Positions 1-8,564 of a DNA stretch of 64,000 bases are shown here, piece by piece; the first letter of the stretch is position 1, and each line of letters opens with the position of its first letter. The notes beneath the pieces were generated by a model. That model was not told the origin of the DNA, made no database searches, and saw only the letters and a program-made list of their open reading frames with translations. A program made the position numbers and the translations under genes. The DNA lies in assembly GCF_014193515.1 (NCBI RefSeq), contig NZ_BLXX01000008.1:1-64000 (forward strand), in the 5' to 3' direction. The stretch comes from Geomonas silvestris. GTDB lineage: Bacteria > Desulfobacterota > Desulfuromonadia > Geobacterales > Geobacteraceae.

Positions 1-130
1 CTTTGACTACATCGAGCGGTTCTACAACCGCAAACGGATTCATTCCTCGCTGGGGTATCGGACCCCGTTCGAGGTCGATCAACTCAACCTAGCCGCTTAA
101 CCGACTGTCCACGAAATCGGGGCAATTCCA
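1..130 (+). mobile_element. Right end of an IS3-family insertion sequence
   Basis: The transposase stop codon is followed within 6 bases by a 25-base segment (106-130) that starts TGTCCACGAAATCGGGGCAA and ends TTCCA. This fits the terminal inverted repeat of IS3-group elements, which ends in TG/CA-type termini. The matching left repeat lies outside the window, so the exact boundary and any target-site duplication cannot be confirmed. Confidence 0.65.
2..100 (+). CDS. IS3-family transposase OrfB, C-terminal end (partial)
   Basis: The open frame entering from the left edge ends FYNRKRIHSSLGYRTPFEV and then about eight more residues before TAA. The string N-x-K-R-x-H-S-S-L-G-Y-x-T-P is the conserved C-terminal signature of IS3-family DDE transposases (rve integrase core), lying just after the catalytic glutamate. 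Only 32 codons are visible, so whether the element is intact cannot be judged. It would catalyse copy-out/paste-in transposition of its own element. Confidence 0.85.
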   Translation, partial: FDYIERFYNRKRIHSSLGYRTPFEVDQLNLAA

Positions 131-543
131 CAGCTTAGCGGAGTGAATTCCAGGGTAACCACGCTGGCCTTCTTCCTAACCGCCGATATTTTAGGATAAC
201 CACGGGACGGTCAGCGTAGCCGCGCAGATTTTTAACGTAGCCAAGGGGACCTGCAGCTTAAGAGCGGGGATCCGGCAAAGAAAAACGGCAGGGCCTTAAG
301 GGGCCTTGCCGTTTTTTCGGAACAGTCGAATTCTTAAATGCTGACCACAGGGCAACACAGAGGTAAAGCGAGAGGGACACGGGGGGAGAACCAAAATCTT
401 CTGTGAGTACTGCTTTTGTCTTTCCTCGCGAAGGCTGGTGGCTACGTGGCAAACCCGCTTTAGGTTTCCTCGCTGTTGTTTTCCTCTGAGTGCCTCTGCG
501 TCCTCTGCTGTAAAAGAAGCTTTTAAGCTGCAGAATTCACGGT
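131..543. other. Intergenic stretch with degenerate repeat, no gene seen
   Basis: This stretch lies between the IS end and the minus-strand sugar-phosphate transferase. It holds a bidirectional hairpin terminator (281-316). It also holds two patches (about 335-375 and 478-515) with the flavour 'cacagaggtaaagcgagagg' and 'cctctgagtgcctctgcgtc', low-complexity CTCTG/CAGAG-type sequence of the kind found between genes in Geobacter-like genomes. No reading frame with a believable ribosome site was found. Confidence 0.5.
281..316. terminator. Bidirectional Rho-independent terminator
   Basis: The arms AAAAACGGCAGGGCC (281-295) and GGCCTTGCCGTTTTT (302-316) pair over 15 bases with one G-T wobble. 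They are flanked by an A run and a T run, so the hairpin can terminate on either strand. It lies downstream of the minus-strand gene at 544-2208. Confidence 0.8.
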
Positions 544-2208
544 CTACAGAAAGCTTTTGGCGGCCAACGACAGAAGGCTCAGCATGGTCGCGGCGATGAT
601 CTTCCGATTCCGCCTGGCCTCGAGGAGCACCACCATCTTAAGCCCAAGAAAGAGGATCATCGACTTCCCCGCAACGCTCAGGAGGTGCACCGGGCGGGTA
701 ACCGAGTCGGGCAACAGCGGAATGGTGACCGCGATGAAGAGGACGAAGTACTCAAGCGGCGAGTCCATCAAGAGCCTGGTCTTCTTGCGCAACATGAGCA
801 GAATGACGACGCCAAGCAGCACCAGGCCGAAGAGGTAGTTGGAGAGGTAGCTTACCGGCAGCCCCATGAAATCGAGCTCGCGGCCGCTGTTTTCCACCAC
901 GTAGATCAAAAAGGCGCCGTTAAAGTAGATGATGATCTGCAAAAAACGGTTTCCCAAGTCGGCCGTCTGCAGAAATAGGACTAACGTGGCAACGATGAGA
1001 AGCCAGGCAACCGAGGCGTTTGCGATGTTTACCGGGCCGTTTATCAGAAAAAGGGGGAGGCTCAGGACCAACAGGATGAGGTACTTCACCCCAGTCAGAA
1101 AGTAATGGGAGTAGCGGACCATCCACCGATAAGAATATGCACTTAAGAGGGCGTGGTCGTCACGCAGGAAACGGTGCTCCTTCCCCTCCAGAAGCCGAGC
1201 CAGTGCCCAGTTGGAGAGGCAGAAAAAAACCAGCAAGAGCACAAGGTTCACCAACTGCAGGTGATCCGGCAGCTGCCGGAACATGACCGCGTAGGTAGCG
1301 AGAAAGTAGCTCAAACCGTAGACCAGGATAACCGTCGTCTTGTGTCCCAGTCCCAGGTCCATGAACCGGTGATGGATGTGAGAGCGATCCGGGCTAAAGA
1401 TCCGTTTCCCGTTCACCAGCCGTTTCCCCATCACGAAGACCGTATCGAACACCGGTACGGCCAAGATGATGAGCGGCGTCAGTTCCGAGCCCTGCCCCGT
1501 TGCGTAGGTATGCTGCACCAGGTGCACCGACAGCATTGCCAGGCAATACCCGAGAAAGAGGCTCCCGCCGTCGCCCATAAAGATGCGAGCGGGATAGCTG
1601 TTGAACTTGAGAAATCCCACCACCGCCCCCAGCACGGCGGCGCTCACCCCGACCATCATCTCATCCCCAGCCAGATAGGCCAGAAGACCGAACGCCGCAG
1701 CAGCAATGGCAGTGACCCCGCCGGCCAGACCGTCCAGTCCGTCCAGCAGATTGATCGCGTTGATCACGCCAACGATGGCGAAGACAGTAAAGGGAATCGA
1801 CAGGTAACCAAGCAGGATCTCGCCTTGACCGAAGAGGTCGCCGATACTGGTGATGTGGATATCCCCCACGAGGGTCACCACCAAGGCCGCCATCAGTTCG
1901 CCAAGGAACTTCATTCGCGGGGCGATCTGCTCAAGATCGTCGGTAAGCCCAGTAAGAAAGACCACTACTCCGCCAGCTAAAAACCCGCGCATGGTGCGAT
2001 CGATGTTCGTAAAAAGGATCACACCGAGTAATAGGGCGAAAAAGATCGCAATCCCCCCGAGACGCGGAATGGCGCCGGTGTGCACTTTGCGTTCATCTAT
2101 TTCGTCAAAAATGCCAATAGAAACCGCAAGCCGTGAAATGTTGGGGATCAACACAAGCGAGGTAAATAACGAGGTAAGGAATATGTAAAATATGTATATT
2201 AGTGGCAT
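544..2208 (-). CDS. Polyprenyl-phosphate sugar-1-phosphate transferase (WecA/MraY family)
   Basis: This is a membrane enzyme of the MraY/WecA/TagO family. Members transfer a sugar-1-phosphate (often GlcNAc-1-P) from a UDP-sugar to undecaprenyl phosphate and so start lipid-linked glycan synthesis. The diagnostic cytoplasmic motifs are present in order: NLLDGLDGLAGG near residue 152, RIFMGDGGSLFLGY near 209 and DRSHIHHRF near 275. The family core is about 330-350 residues. Here 554 residues are encoded and the last 200 form additional hydrophobic segments interrupted by a charged loop, an extension that I have no function for. The ribosome site before the ATG is weak (AATGGGAA). The gene stands alone but may prime the polysaccharide made by the locus at 8.5-28 kb. 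The exact sugar specificity is not readable. Confidence 0.85.
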   Translation of the reverse strand: MPLIYIFYIFLTSLFTSLVLIPNISRLAVSIGIFDEIDERKVHTGAIPRLGGIAIFFALLLGVILFTNIDRTMRGFLAGGVVVFLTGLTDDLEQIAPRMKFLGELMAALVVTLVGDIHITSIGDLFGQGEILLGYLSIPFTVFAIVGVINAINLLDGLDGLAGGVTAIAAAAFGLLAYLAGDEMMVGVSAAVLGAVVGFLKFNSYPARIFMGDGGSLFLGYCLAMLSVHLVQHTYATGQGSELTPLIILAVPVFDTVFVMGKRLVNGKRIFSPDRSHIHHRFMDLGLGHKTTVILVYGLSYFLATYAVMFRQLPDHLQLVNLVLLLVFFCLSNWALARLLEGKEHRFLRDDHALLSAYSYRWMVRYSHYFLTGVKYLILLVLSLPLFLINGPVNIANASVAWLLIVATLVLFLQTADLGNRFLQIIIYFNGAFLIYVVENSGRELDFMGLPVSYLSNYLFGLVLLGVVILLMLRKKTRLLMDSPLEYFVLFIAVTIPLLPDSVTRPVHLLSVAGKSMILFLGLKMVVLLEARRNRKIIAATMLSLLSLAAKSFL

Positions 2209-2499
2209 TTTCCCATTACATTCTCAAGCCGAATAAAGCCACCGCAACTGTGGGCCTTTACCTTTAAGCGGCAGATCAACGTTCTGAAGCTTCAACAACC
2301 ATGAGTCAAGGGGCGTCAGAACCACCATCCTTGCAGTACTTTTTTGTTTTTTACCAATTCATATGTAATTAATACTATCTAATTTAACGCCCCATACTCT
2401 TTTGTTCCTCAAAATAAGTATCCCGACCATTCTAACAAAAAAACTAAATTAGCCTTACATAAACGTTTCACCTCAGGAATTCCTCAGAAGCACCTCTGG

Positions 2500-2583
2500 T
2501 TATATACACCACAACAGTATTAGGTTCAATCCCTTTAAGGCATATTTAAGGCGCCAATAGAGAACCTGGCGAATCCACTTCAT
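2500..2583 (-). CDS. Candidate small membrane-active peptide, 27 residues
   Basis: An ATG at 2583 is preceded, with an 8-base spacer, by AGGGAGGAG, one of the best ribosome sites in the window. The product is MKWIRQVLYWRLKYALKGLN followed by LILLWCI. It is rich in aromatic residues and leucine with five K/R, as in short amphipathic or single-pass membrane peptides. No family is recognised. It lies about 290 bases upstream of the sugar-phosphate transferase on the same strand and could be a leader peptide. The call rests on the ribosome site and composition only. Confidence 0.35.
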   Translation of the reverse strand: MKWIRQVLYWRLKYALKGLNLILLWCI

Positions 2584-3109
2584 ACCGCTAACTCCTCCCT
2601 TAACCGTTAAAGGAGTGATTATCTCCGCGTCTCACGACAGATATCCGTACACGCCTTTTCACACACCAATAGCACAAAGACCAGAAATTATGGGTCCTTT
2701 CCAGACTTAGAGCTTCAGCCACTTTTGAATATAAGGTCTGAGGCCAGACGATGACGATTTCAGTCCCTCCTGGTGGCCTCCCCCCACGCCATTTAACCAG
2801 GTAGCGGGTTACTGGAGAACCGCGATTCTGAGGTTATGGAATGTTGCCCTTTTCTGCACGTTTTAAAATAGGAAAAAACATTTATGCCTCAGAATTACGA
2901 ATATTTACACAAACACCTCCTTGACACTGCAATATTTTGAGCACCCTTCGACATGATACCGACAAGCTTGCTATCAGGCGCTAACTCTTGCAACAGTAGC
3001 TAGTTAGCGGAAGCAACATGATATGGCACGCAACTTGTACAAGAGTAGCAGCAAGATGCCCCTTTCTCTCAGGAAATCCGCAAAACATGACAAAGCGCAA
3101 TTTAATCGT

Positions 3110-3137
3110 TTGATTTTTTTGATTTTAACAATACAAT
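3110..3137 (+). promoter_or_regulatory. Candidate sigma-70 promoter for the FKBP gene
   Basis: TTGATT (3110-3115) and TACAAT (3132-3137) are separated by 16 bases, in AT-rich DNA 65 bases upstream of the FKBP start codon. Two of twelve positions differ from consensus. No experimental support is available. Confidence 0.35.
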
Positions 3138-3201
3138 CTAATGTCGAATTTAGCCTGGCGCTCAAGCAGCCAGAGATTAACACTGCCCGAAGGGAGATGA
3201 G

Positions 3202-3912
3202 ATGAAATTAATACTTGCCACACTTTTGGGAATCACTCTTTTTGCCACACAGGGGCAGGCTGAGTCACTATCCAGCCAATCCGACGTTCTCAACTACAGT
3301 ATTGGAGTTGAGACTGCTCGGAATCTGAAGAAGCAGGGCGTTGACATCAACCTCGAAATGATCATGAAGGGTATGAGGGACGGTCTGTCCGGAGAGAAGA
3401 TCCTCGTTCCCGAAAAGGTCCTGAAAAAAACCATGAACGACCTGCAGACCGAGGTGCGGCGCAAGCAGCAGGTAAGCAGGAAAGAGCGTGGCGAAGACAA
3501 CAAGAAAAGGGGCGAGGCGTTTTTGGCGGCCAACAAGGCCAAAGAAGGTGTCGTCGCGCTCCCCTCGGGCTTGCAGTACCGCATCATCCGCAAGGGAGAC
3601 GGTGCCAAGCCGCAGGACCAGGACATGATCGAAGTGAATTACCGCGGCACCCTTCTTGACGGTACCGAGTTCGATGCCTCTCAGGAGGGAAAGCCTGCCG
3701 TCCTCGCCATGAAAGCCACCATCCCCGGGTGGCGCGAGGCGCTCAGGAATATGCCTATTGGTTCAAAGTGGCTGTTGTTCATCCCCTCGCAGCTGGCCTA
3801 CGGGGCGCGCGGGGCGGGCAAGGAGATCGGCCCCAACGAGACCTTGCTCTACGAAGTCGAGCTTATTGCCATCAATCCCCATAAAAACGAAATTACCGGG
3901 AACGCCAAGTAG
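3202..3912 (+). CDS. Secreted FKBP-type peptidyl-prolyl cis-trans isomerase
   Basis: The product catalyses cis-trans isomerisation of X-Pro peptide bonds in exported proteins. Residues 1-20 are a Sec signal peptide (hydrophobic run LILATLLGITLFA, cleavage likely after GQA). Residues 25-115 form the helical FKBP N-terminal dimerisation domain of the FkpA/Mip type. Residues 118-225 form the FKBP catalytic domain, with VNYRGTLLDGTEFDAS, an IPGWREAL segment and IPSQLAYGARGAG. Total length (236) fits the Mip/FkpA family. AAGGGAGA sits 4 bases before the ATG. The next gene downstream encodes a large exported multicopper oxidase, so this foldase may assist it; that link is inferred from position only. 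Confidence 0.9.
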   Translation: MKLILATLLGITLFATQGQAESLSSQSDVLNYSIGVETARNLKKQGVDINLEMIMKGMRDGLSGEKILVPEKVLKKTMNDLQTEVRRKQQVSRKERGEDNKKRGEAFLAANKAKEGVVALPSGLQYRIIRKGDGAKPQDQDMIEVNYRGTLLDGTEFDASQEGKPAVLAMKATIPGWREALRNMPIGSKWLLFIPSQLAYGARGAGKEIGPNETLLYEVELIAINPHKNEITGNAK

Positions 3913-4158
3913 TCGAGGTCGGCAAGGTGCTTCCCGCGATTAACCGCACTGACTAGCGGCAGCTAAGGCCGCAATGACCTCAGCAGTATGCGTGTCCACT
4001 GAAATGTCTGTCAAATGTCGTAACTGAGTACTGAGATTGCAACGAAAAGGATTTCCCAAATTTGAGAAAAGGAGGTGTGAGACAGAAAGGCACCACCAGG
4101 TTTTATGCAGTTATCGCAGGCAACGTGTAATGGAAGATGCAATAAAAGGAGACCCATC

Positions 4159-7100
4159 ATGAAAAGACGCAGTATGCTGAACCTCATGCGCCTGCTGCTG
4201 CTGTTAGCCTCGATACCCCTGGGCGCCCACCTAGCCCACGCGGGGGCGGGATTTGGCTACAGCACCTACAGCAGCGGATCCACCAAGATCGTCCCGACCT
4301 ACTACGCCAACAGTGTCAGCATCCCGAATGTTAGCGGCAAAAGCGCCCAGTTCATGAGGAAGTTCGTTGACGGTCTGCCCGGCCTCACTGCCGCTGGTGC
4401 GAACAACCTCGGCCAGTACCTCCCGGTGGCGACCTCCGAGAAGTGGGTGAACGGCAACGGTGTGACGACCAACGACGATTACTACGAAATCGGCATCGTC
4501 GAGTACACCGAGAGGATGCATAGCGACCTCCCCAAGGCGACCACCCTGCGCGGTTACGTGCAACTCGAGACCCCGGGGCTTGCCGCTGCCGGCAAAAGCG
4601 CCCACTACAAGCTCACCAACCCGGACGGGAGCCCGGTGCTGAACGCCGCCGGCAAGCAGGTCTATGCGGTTGACAAGCCGCACTACCTGGGACCGGTCAT
4701 CGTGGCCACCCGCAACGTAGCAGTCCGCATCAAGTACTCGAACCTGCTCCCCAAGGGCGGATATGACCCGGCCACCGGCAAGCGTAACGGCGACCTGTTC
4801 CTCCCGGTCGACAAGACCCTGATGGGTGCCGGCATCGGCCCCGACGGCGTCAACAGCTACACGGAAAACCGCGCCGAGATCCACCTGCACGGCGGCGACA
4901 ACCCCTGGATCTCCGACGGCACTCCGCACCAGTGGATCACGCCGGCCGGCGAGAACACCCCCTACCTGGCGGGTGCTTCCTTCGTCAACGTCCCCGACAT
5001 GCCCGATCCGGGTCCGGGTTCCGGTACCCTGTACTACCCCAACGGCGACAGCGCGCGTCTTATGTTCTATCACGACCACGCAGCCGGTATTACCCGTCTC
5101 AACGTCTACGCCGGCGAGGCAGCCGGTTATCTGTTGACCGACCCTGCCGGTACCGGCGAGAACGCCTTGCCGTTGCCGACCGACCAGATCCCCCTGGTGA
5201 TCCAGGAGAAGACCTTCGTCCCGACCGACATCGCGACCCAGGATGCCCTCTGGGACACCAAGCACTGGGGGCAGCCGGGCGACCTGTGGTTCCCGCACGT
5301 GTACGAGACCAACCAGGATCCCACCTCCTTTGACGGCACCAACCCGGTTGGCCGTTGGGACTACGGCCCCTGGTTCTGGCCCATCTTCCCGGTCAGTCTC
5401 GACCTGCCGACCGGTGCCTACGGTGACGTGACCACCACTCCCGAGGCGTTCGGCGACACCCCGATCATCAACGGTACCGCCTATCCGACCTTGACCGTCG
5501 ATCCTAAGGCCTACCGGTTCCGCGTCCTGAACGCGAGCAACGACCGCATGTTCAACCTGAGCCTGTTCCAGGCCGATTCGTCCGTAGTGACCGACGATGG
5601 CCGGACCAACACCGAGGTGCGCATGGTTCCATCCGCGCCGCCCACCTCGACCTCCATCCCGCGCGCCTGCAAGTCCACCGATCCGGTTAACCCGGCAACC
5701 GGTCTGCAGGTCTCCGCTGCAGCCGAGACCATCGGCGGCATCGTAGTCCCCGCGGGTACTGCTTGCTGGCCGGCCACCTGGCCGACCGACGGTCGTGACG
5801 GCGGCGTTCCCGATCCGCGTGCCGCGGGTCCGAAGATGCTGCACATCGGTACCGAGGCGGGTCTCAACCCGCAGGTTGCCGTGCTTCCGGCCAACCCGAC
5901 CAACTACGAGTACATGCGTCGCAGCGTGACCGTGCTGAACGTTTCCGACCACGCGCTGTTCCTGGCTCCGGCCGAGCGTGCCGACGTGGTTGTGGACTTC
6001 TCGCAGTTCGCCGGTCAGACCCTTATCATGTACAACGACATGGCAGCCCCGGTTCCGGCGTTCGACGCCCGTATCGACTACTACACTGACGATCCCGATC
6101 AGACCGCGAACGGCGGCTGGTTCACCACCCTGGCCGGTTACGGCCCGAACACCCGCACCATTATGCAGATCAAGGTTACCGGCACCCCGGGCGTTAACGG
6201 CACCCCGTACAACGAGGCAGCCCTGACCGCCGCTCTGCCGGCCGCGTTCGCCGCGACCCAGCCCAAGCCGGTGGTAGCTGAAGCCGCCTTCAACGCCGCG
6301 CTGGGAACCAACTACATCAACCAGTATGCGAAGATCTTCACCGGTTCCGCCAACCAGCACACCTTCAACTTCGTGGCTGGCGACACCTTCAGCTACTATC
6401 CGGAAAACTCCACCTCCATGGTTACCGTTAACGCAGGCCAGGTCGCCCAGGTACCGGTACTCAACAAGGCGATCCAGGAACTCTTCGATCCGCGCGGCCG
6501 CATGAACGCGACCCTGGGCGTCGAGATCCCCTTCACCGGAGCCAACATCCAGACCACCGTACCGCTTGGTTATATCGATCCGGCAACCGAGAGCATCGGC
6601 GACGGCGAGACCCAGGTCTGGAAGATCACCCACAACGGCGTTGACACCCACCCGGTACACTTCCACCTGGTCAACGTGCAGGTCATAAACCGCATCGGTT
6701 GGGACGGCACCGTGAAGCCGCCTGCAGACTTCGAAGTAGGTTGGAAAGAGACCGTCAGGATGAACCCGCTGGAGGACATCGTCGTCATCGTGCGCGCCAA
6801 GAAGCCCACGCTGCCCGGCTTTGGTCTGCCGACCAGCCAGCGTCTGCTCGATCCGACCCAGCCGGTTAACTCCACCATGGGCTTCAGCAACCTTGATCCC
6901 TTGACCGGTAACGCCTTCCCGGCGGCACAGGCCGTCAAGAACGTGATGACCGACTTCGGTTGGGAATACGTGTGGCATTGCCACATCCTGGGCCACGAAG
7001 AGAACGACTTCATGCGTCCGTTCATCTTCAAGGTCAACGAGACTCAGGCCGCAGCCGCGACCAATCTCGCTGCAGCAATGGTCTACCCCGCTGCTGTTAA

Positions 7101-8436
7101 ACTGACTTGGTCTGACAACTCCAACAACGAAATCGGTTTCCGAGTAGAACGCCGCACGGGCACCGGAGCGTACAGTGTTATCGGTACGGCCCTCGCCAAT
7201 GCTCAGATTTTCACTGACACGACCGCGGCTCTGAACAAGTCTTACTCTTACAGGGTAATTGCGTTCAATGCAGCTGGTGACTCCACCGCTTCGAACATCG
7301 CTTCCATTGCCACTCCGCGAGTCTCCGGCACTATCTTGATCAACGGTGGAGCGACGGTAACCAATCAAATAAACGCCACCCTGACTCTGTCGGCGACCTC
7401 TGTTTCCGGTACCGTGACCCAGATGCAGTTCAGCAAGGACGGCGGCGCCACTTGGTCAGCTTATGAAACCTACGCGACGACAAGGGTGGTGACCCTTGCC
7501 CCTGCGGGGAACGGAGCCAAAACCGTTTCGGTTCGTTACAAAGACTCGGTGGGTAACGTCTCTGCAGCCATCACCGCTAGTATCAACCTTGACACCACCG
7601 TCCCGACCGGGTCGATAACGATCAACGGTGGTGCAACAACTACGGTTTCCCAGACGGTCACTCTGACACTCTCTGCCTCGAACCCCGTCCCGGTTACCCA
7701 GATGGCCTTGAGCACCGATGGCGGTGCTACTTGGTTGCCGTATGAGCCGTACGTGACGACCCGCTCCATCACCCTGCTCCCCCTGGGCTCGGGTGTGAGG
7801 ACCGTAAGCGTACGCTTCAAGGATTCGCTGGGTGCAGTTTCTCCGGTGTACACCGCGTCAATCACCGTTGCGCTGCCGCTGCCGACCGGCACCATCGCCA
7901 TCAACGGCGGCCAGCCCCTGACCAATACCACCTTGAGCTCGCTGACACTGTCGGCAACCTCACCCAACGGTCCGGTAACGCAGATGCAGTTCAGCAAGGA
8001 TGGTGGAACTACCTGGTTCACCTTTGAGCCCTATGCCACCACCAAGTCGGTGCAACTGACCCCTGCCGGCGACGGCGTCAAAACCGTCTCGGTTCGTTAC
8101 AAAGACTCCGTCGGGACCGTATCCAGTATGTACACGGCATCCATCATCCTAGACACGACGCCGCCGACCGGCTCAATTCTGATCAACGGTGGCGCCCCAA
8201 CCACCGCCTTCTCCGTGGTAACACTCACCCTGTCGGCTTCTGATGCAAACGGTGTCGGCATGATGCAGTTCAGTAAAGATGGCGGTGTAACCTGGACGGC
8301 TTGGGAAACCTACGCTACGAGCCGTAGCGTAACACTGTCCCCGGCAGGTCCCGGCATCAAGACCATGGCGGTACGGTTCAAAGACAATGCAGGCAACGTC
8401 TCAGGTATGTACCAGACGTCCATCCAGCAGCTGTAA
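4159..8436 (+). CDS. Large secreted multicopper oxidase with FN3 and four Ig-like repeats
   Basis: The product is a 1,425-residue exported multicopper oxidase. The start at 4159 is chosen because AAAGGAG precedes it and a signal peptide follows (MKRRSMLNLMRLLLLLASI, ending AHA). All four copper-ligand motifs are present in order: IHLHGG near residue 241, FYHDHAAG near 304, HPVHFHL near 831 and VWHCHILGHEENDFM near 938. The core therefore has a type 1 copper and a trinuclear cluster. An FN3 domain follows (about 965-1055), then four repeats of about 90 residues sharing INGG, LTLSA, QFSKDGG-TW and K(T/D)-VSVR-KDS. Size and layout resemble the Geobacter OmpB/OmpC proteins needed for insoluble Fe(III)/Mn(IV) reduction; that function here is inferred. 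Codon use in the core is very biased and loosens after about 7,080. Confidence 0.9.
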   Translation: MKRRSMLNLMRLLLLLASIPLGAHLAHAGAGFGYSTYSSGSTKIVPTYYANSVSIPNVSGKSAQFMRKFVDGLPGLTAAGANNLGQYLPVATSEKWVNGNGVTTNDDYYEIGIVEYTERMHSDLPKATTLRGYVQLETPGLAAAGKSAHYKLTNPDGSPVLNAAGKQVYAVDKPHYLGPVIVATRNVAVRIKYSNLLPKGGYDPATGKRNGDLFLPVDKTLMGAGIGPDGVNSYTENRAEIHLHGGDNPWISDGTPHQWITPAGENTPYLAGASFVNVPDMPDPGPGSGTLYYPNGDSARLMFYHDHAAGITRLNVYAGEAAGYLLTDPAGTGENALPLPTDQIPLVIQEKTFVPTDIATQDALWDTKHWGQPGDLWFPHVYETNQDPTSFDGTNPVGRWDYGPWFWPIFPVSLDLPTGAYGDVTTTPEAFGDTPIINGTAYPTLTVDPKAYRFRVLNASNDRMFNLSLFQADSSVVTDDGRTNTEVRMVPSAPPTSTSIPRACKSTDPVNPATGLQVSAAAETIGGIVVPAGTACWPATWPTDGRDGGVPDPRAAGPKMLHIGTEAGLNPQVAVLPANPTNYEYMRRSVTVLNVSDHALFLAPAERADVVVDFSQFAGQTLIMYNDMAAPVPAFDARIDYYTDDPDQTANGGWFTTLAGYGPNTRTIMQIKVTGTPGVNGTPYNEAALTAALPAAFAATQPKPVVAEAAFNAALGTNYINQYAKIFTGSANQHTFNFVAGDTFSYYPENSTSMVTVNAGQVAQVPVLNKAIQELFDPRGRMNATLGVEIPFTGANIQTTVPLGYIDPATESIGDGETQVWKITHNGVDTHPVHFHLVNVQVINRIGWDGTVKPPADFEVGWKETVRMNPLEDIVVIVRAKKPTLPGFGLPTSQRLLDPTQPVNSTMGFSNLDPLTGNAFPAAQAVKNVMTDFGWEYVWHCHILGHEENDFMRPFIFKVNETQAAAATNLAAAMVYPAAVKLTWSDNSNNEIGFRVERRTGTGAYSVIGTALANAQIFTDTTAALNKSYSYRVIAFNAAGDSTASNIASIATPRVSGTILINGGATVTNQINATLTLSATSVSGTVTQMQFSKDGGATWSAYETYATTRVVTLAPAGNGAKTVSVRYKDSVGNVSAAITASINLDTTVPTGSITINGGATTTVSQTVTLTLSASNPVPVTQMALSTDGGATWLPYEPYVTTRSITLLPLGSGVRTVSVRFKDSLGAVSPVYTASITVALPLPTGTIAINGGQPLTNTTLSSLTLSATSPNGPVTQMQFSKDGGTTWFTFEPYATTKSVQLTPAGDGVKTVSVRYKDSVGTVSSMYTASIILDTTPPTGSILINGGAPTTAFSVVTLTLSASDANGVGMMQFSKDGGVTWTAWETYATSRSVTLSPAGPGIKTMAVRFKDNAGNVSGMYQTSIQQL

Positions 8437-8457
8437 CCAGTCTGAACCGGTAACAAC

Positions 8458-8490
8458 AAAGGGCGACCCGCAAGGGTCGCCCTTTTCTTT
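8458..8490 (+). terminator. Rho-independent terminator after the multicopper oxidase
   Basis: GGGCGACCC (8461-8469), a GCAA loop and GGGTCGCCC (8474-8482) form a perfect 9-bp stem preceded by AAA and followed by TTTTCTTTT. It starts 22 bases after the stop codon. Confidence 0.9.
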
Positions 8491-8564
8491 TGGTGCCGCA
8501 GCTGATCCCGCAGCAATTCCGTTTTGCTTTGTCCTAAGGCATTAACAGCAAGCTGTTAAAAGAG

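Larger units (their letters stand above)
2209..3201. other. AT-rich intergenic region of about 1 kb
   Basis: This stretch is clearly richer in A+T than its surroundings, especially at 2330-2470 and 2860-3140. It lies between the divergent sugar-phosphate transferase (-) and FKBP (+) genes, so it must contain both promoters. A candidate small minus-strand gene (2500-2583) and a candidate plus-strand promoter (3110-3137) are listed separately. The remainder shows no gene I can support; its low G+C is compatible with transferred DNA or with a long regulatory leader. Confidence 0.5.

Noticed and set aside
258-452. A 64-codon minus-strand frame near the left edge
   Set aside because: It runs through a terminator hairpin and low-complexity repeat-like DNA and lacks a ribosome site.
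3023-3205. A 60-codon plus-strand frame that overlaps the FKBP start by ATGA
   Set aside because: It lacks a good ribosome site, and a plausible promoter for the FKBP gene lies inside it. The composition is typical of AT-rich non-coding DNA.
4231-7368. An uninterrupted antisense frame of more than 1,000 codons opposite the multicopper oxidase
   Set aside because: It is a by-product of strongly biased codon use in the sense gene, which avoids antisense stops. The antisense product has no recognisable domain, and its Gly/Val/Arg-rich composition mirrors the sense codons.
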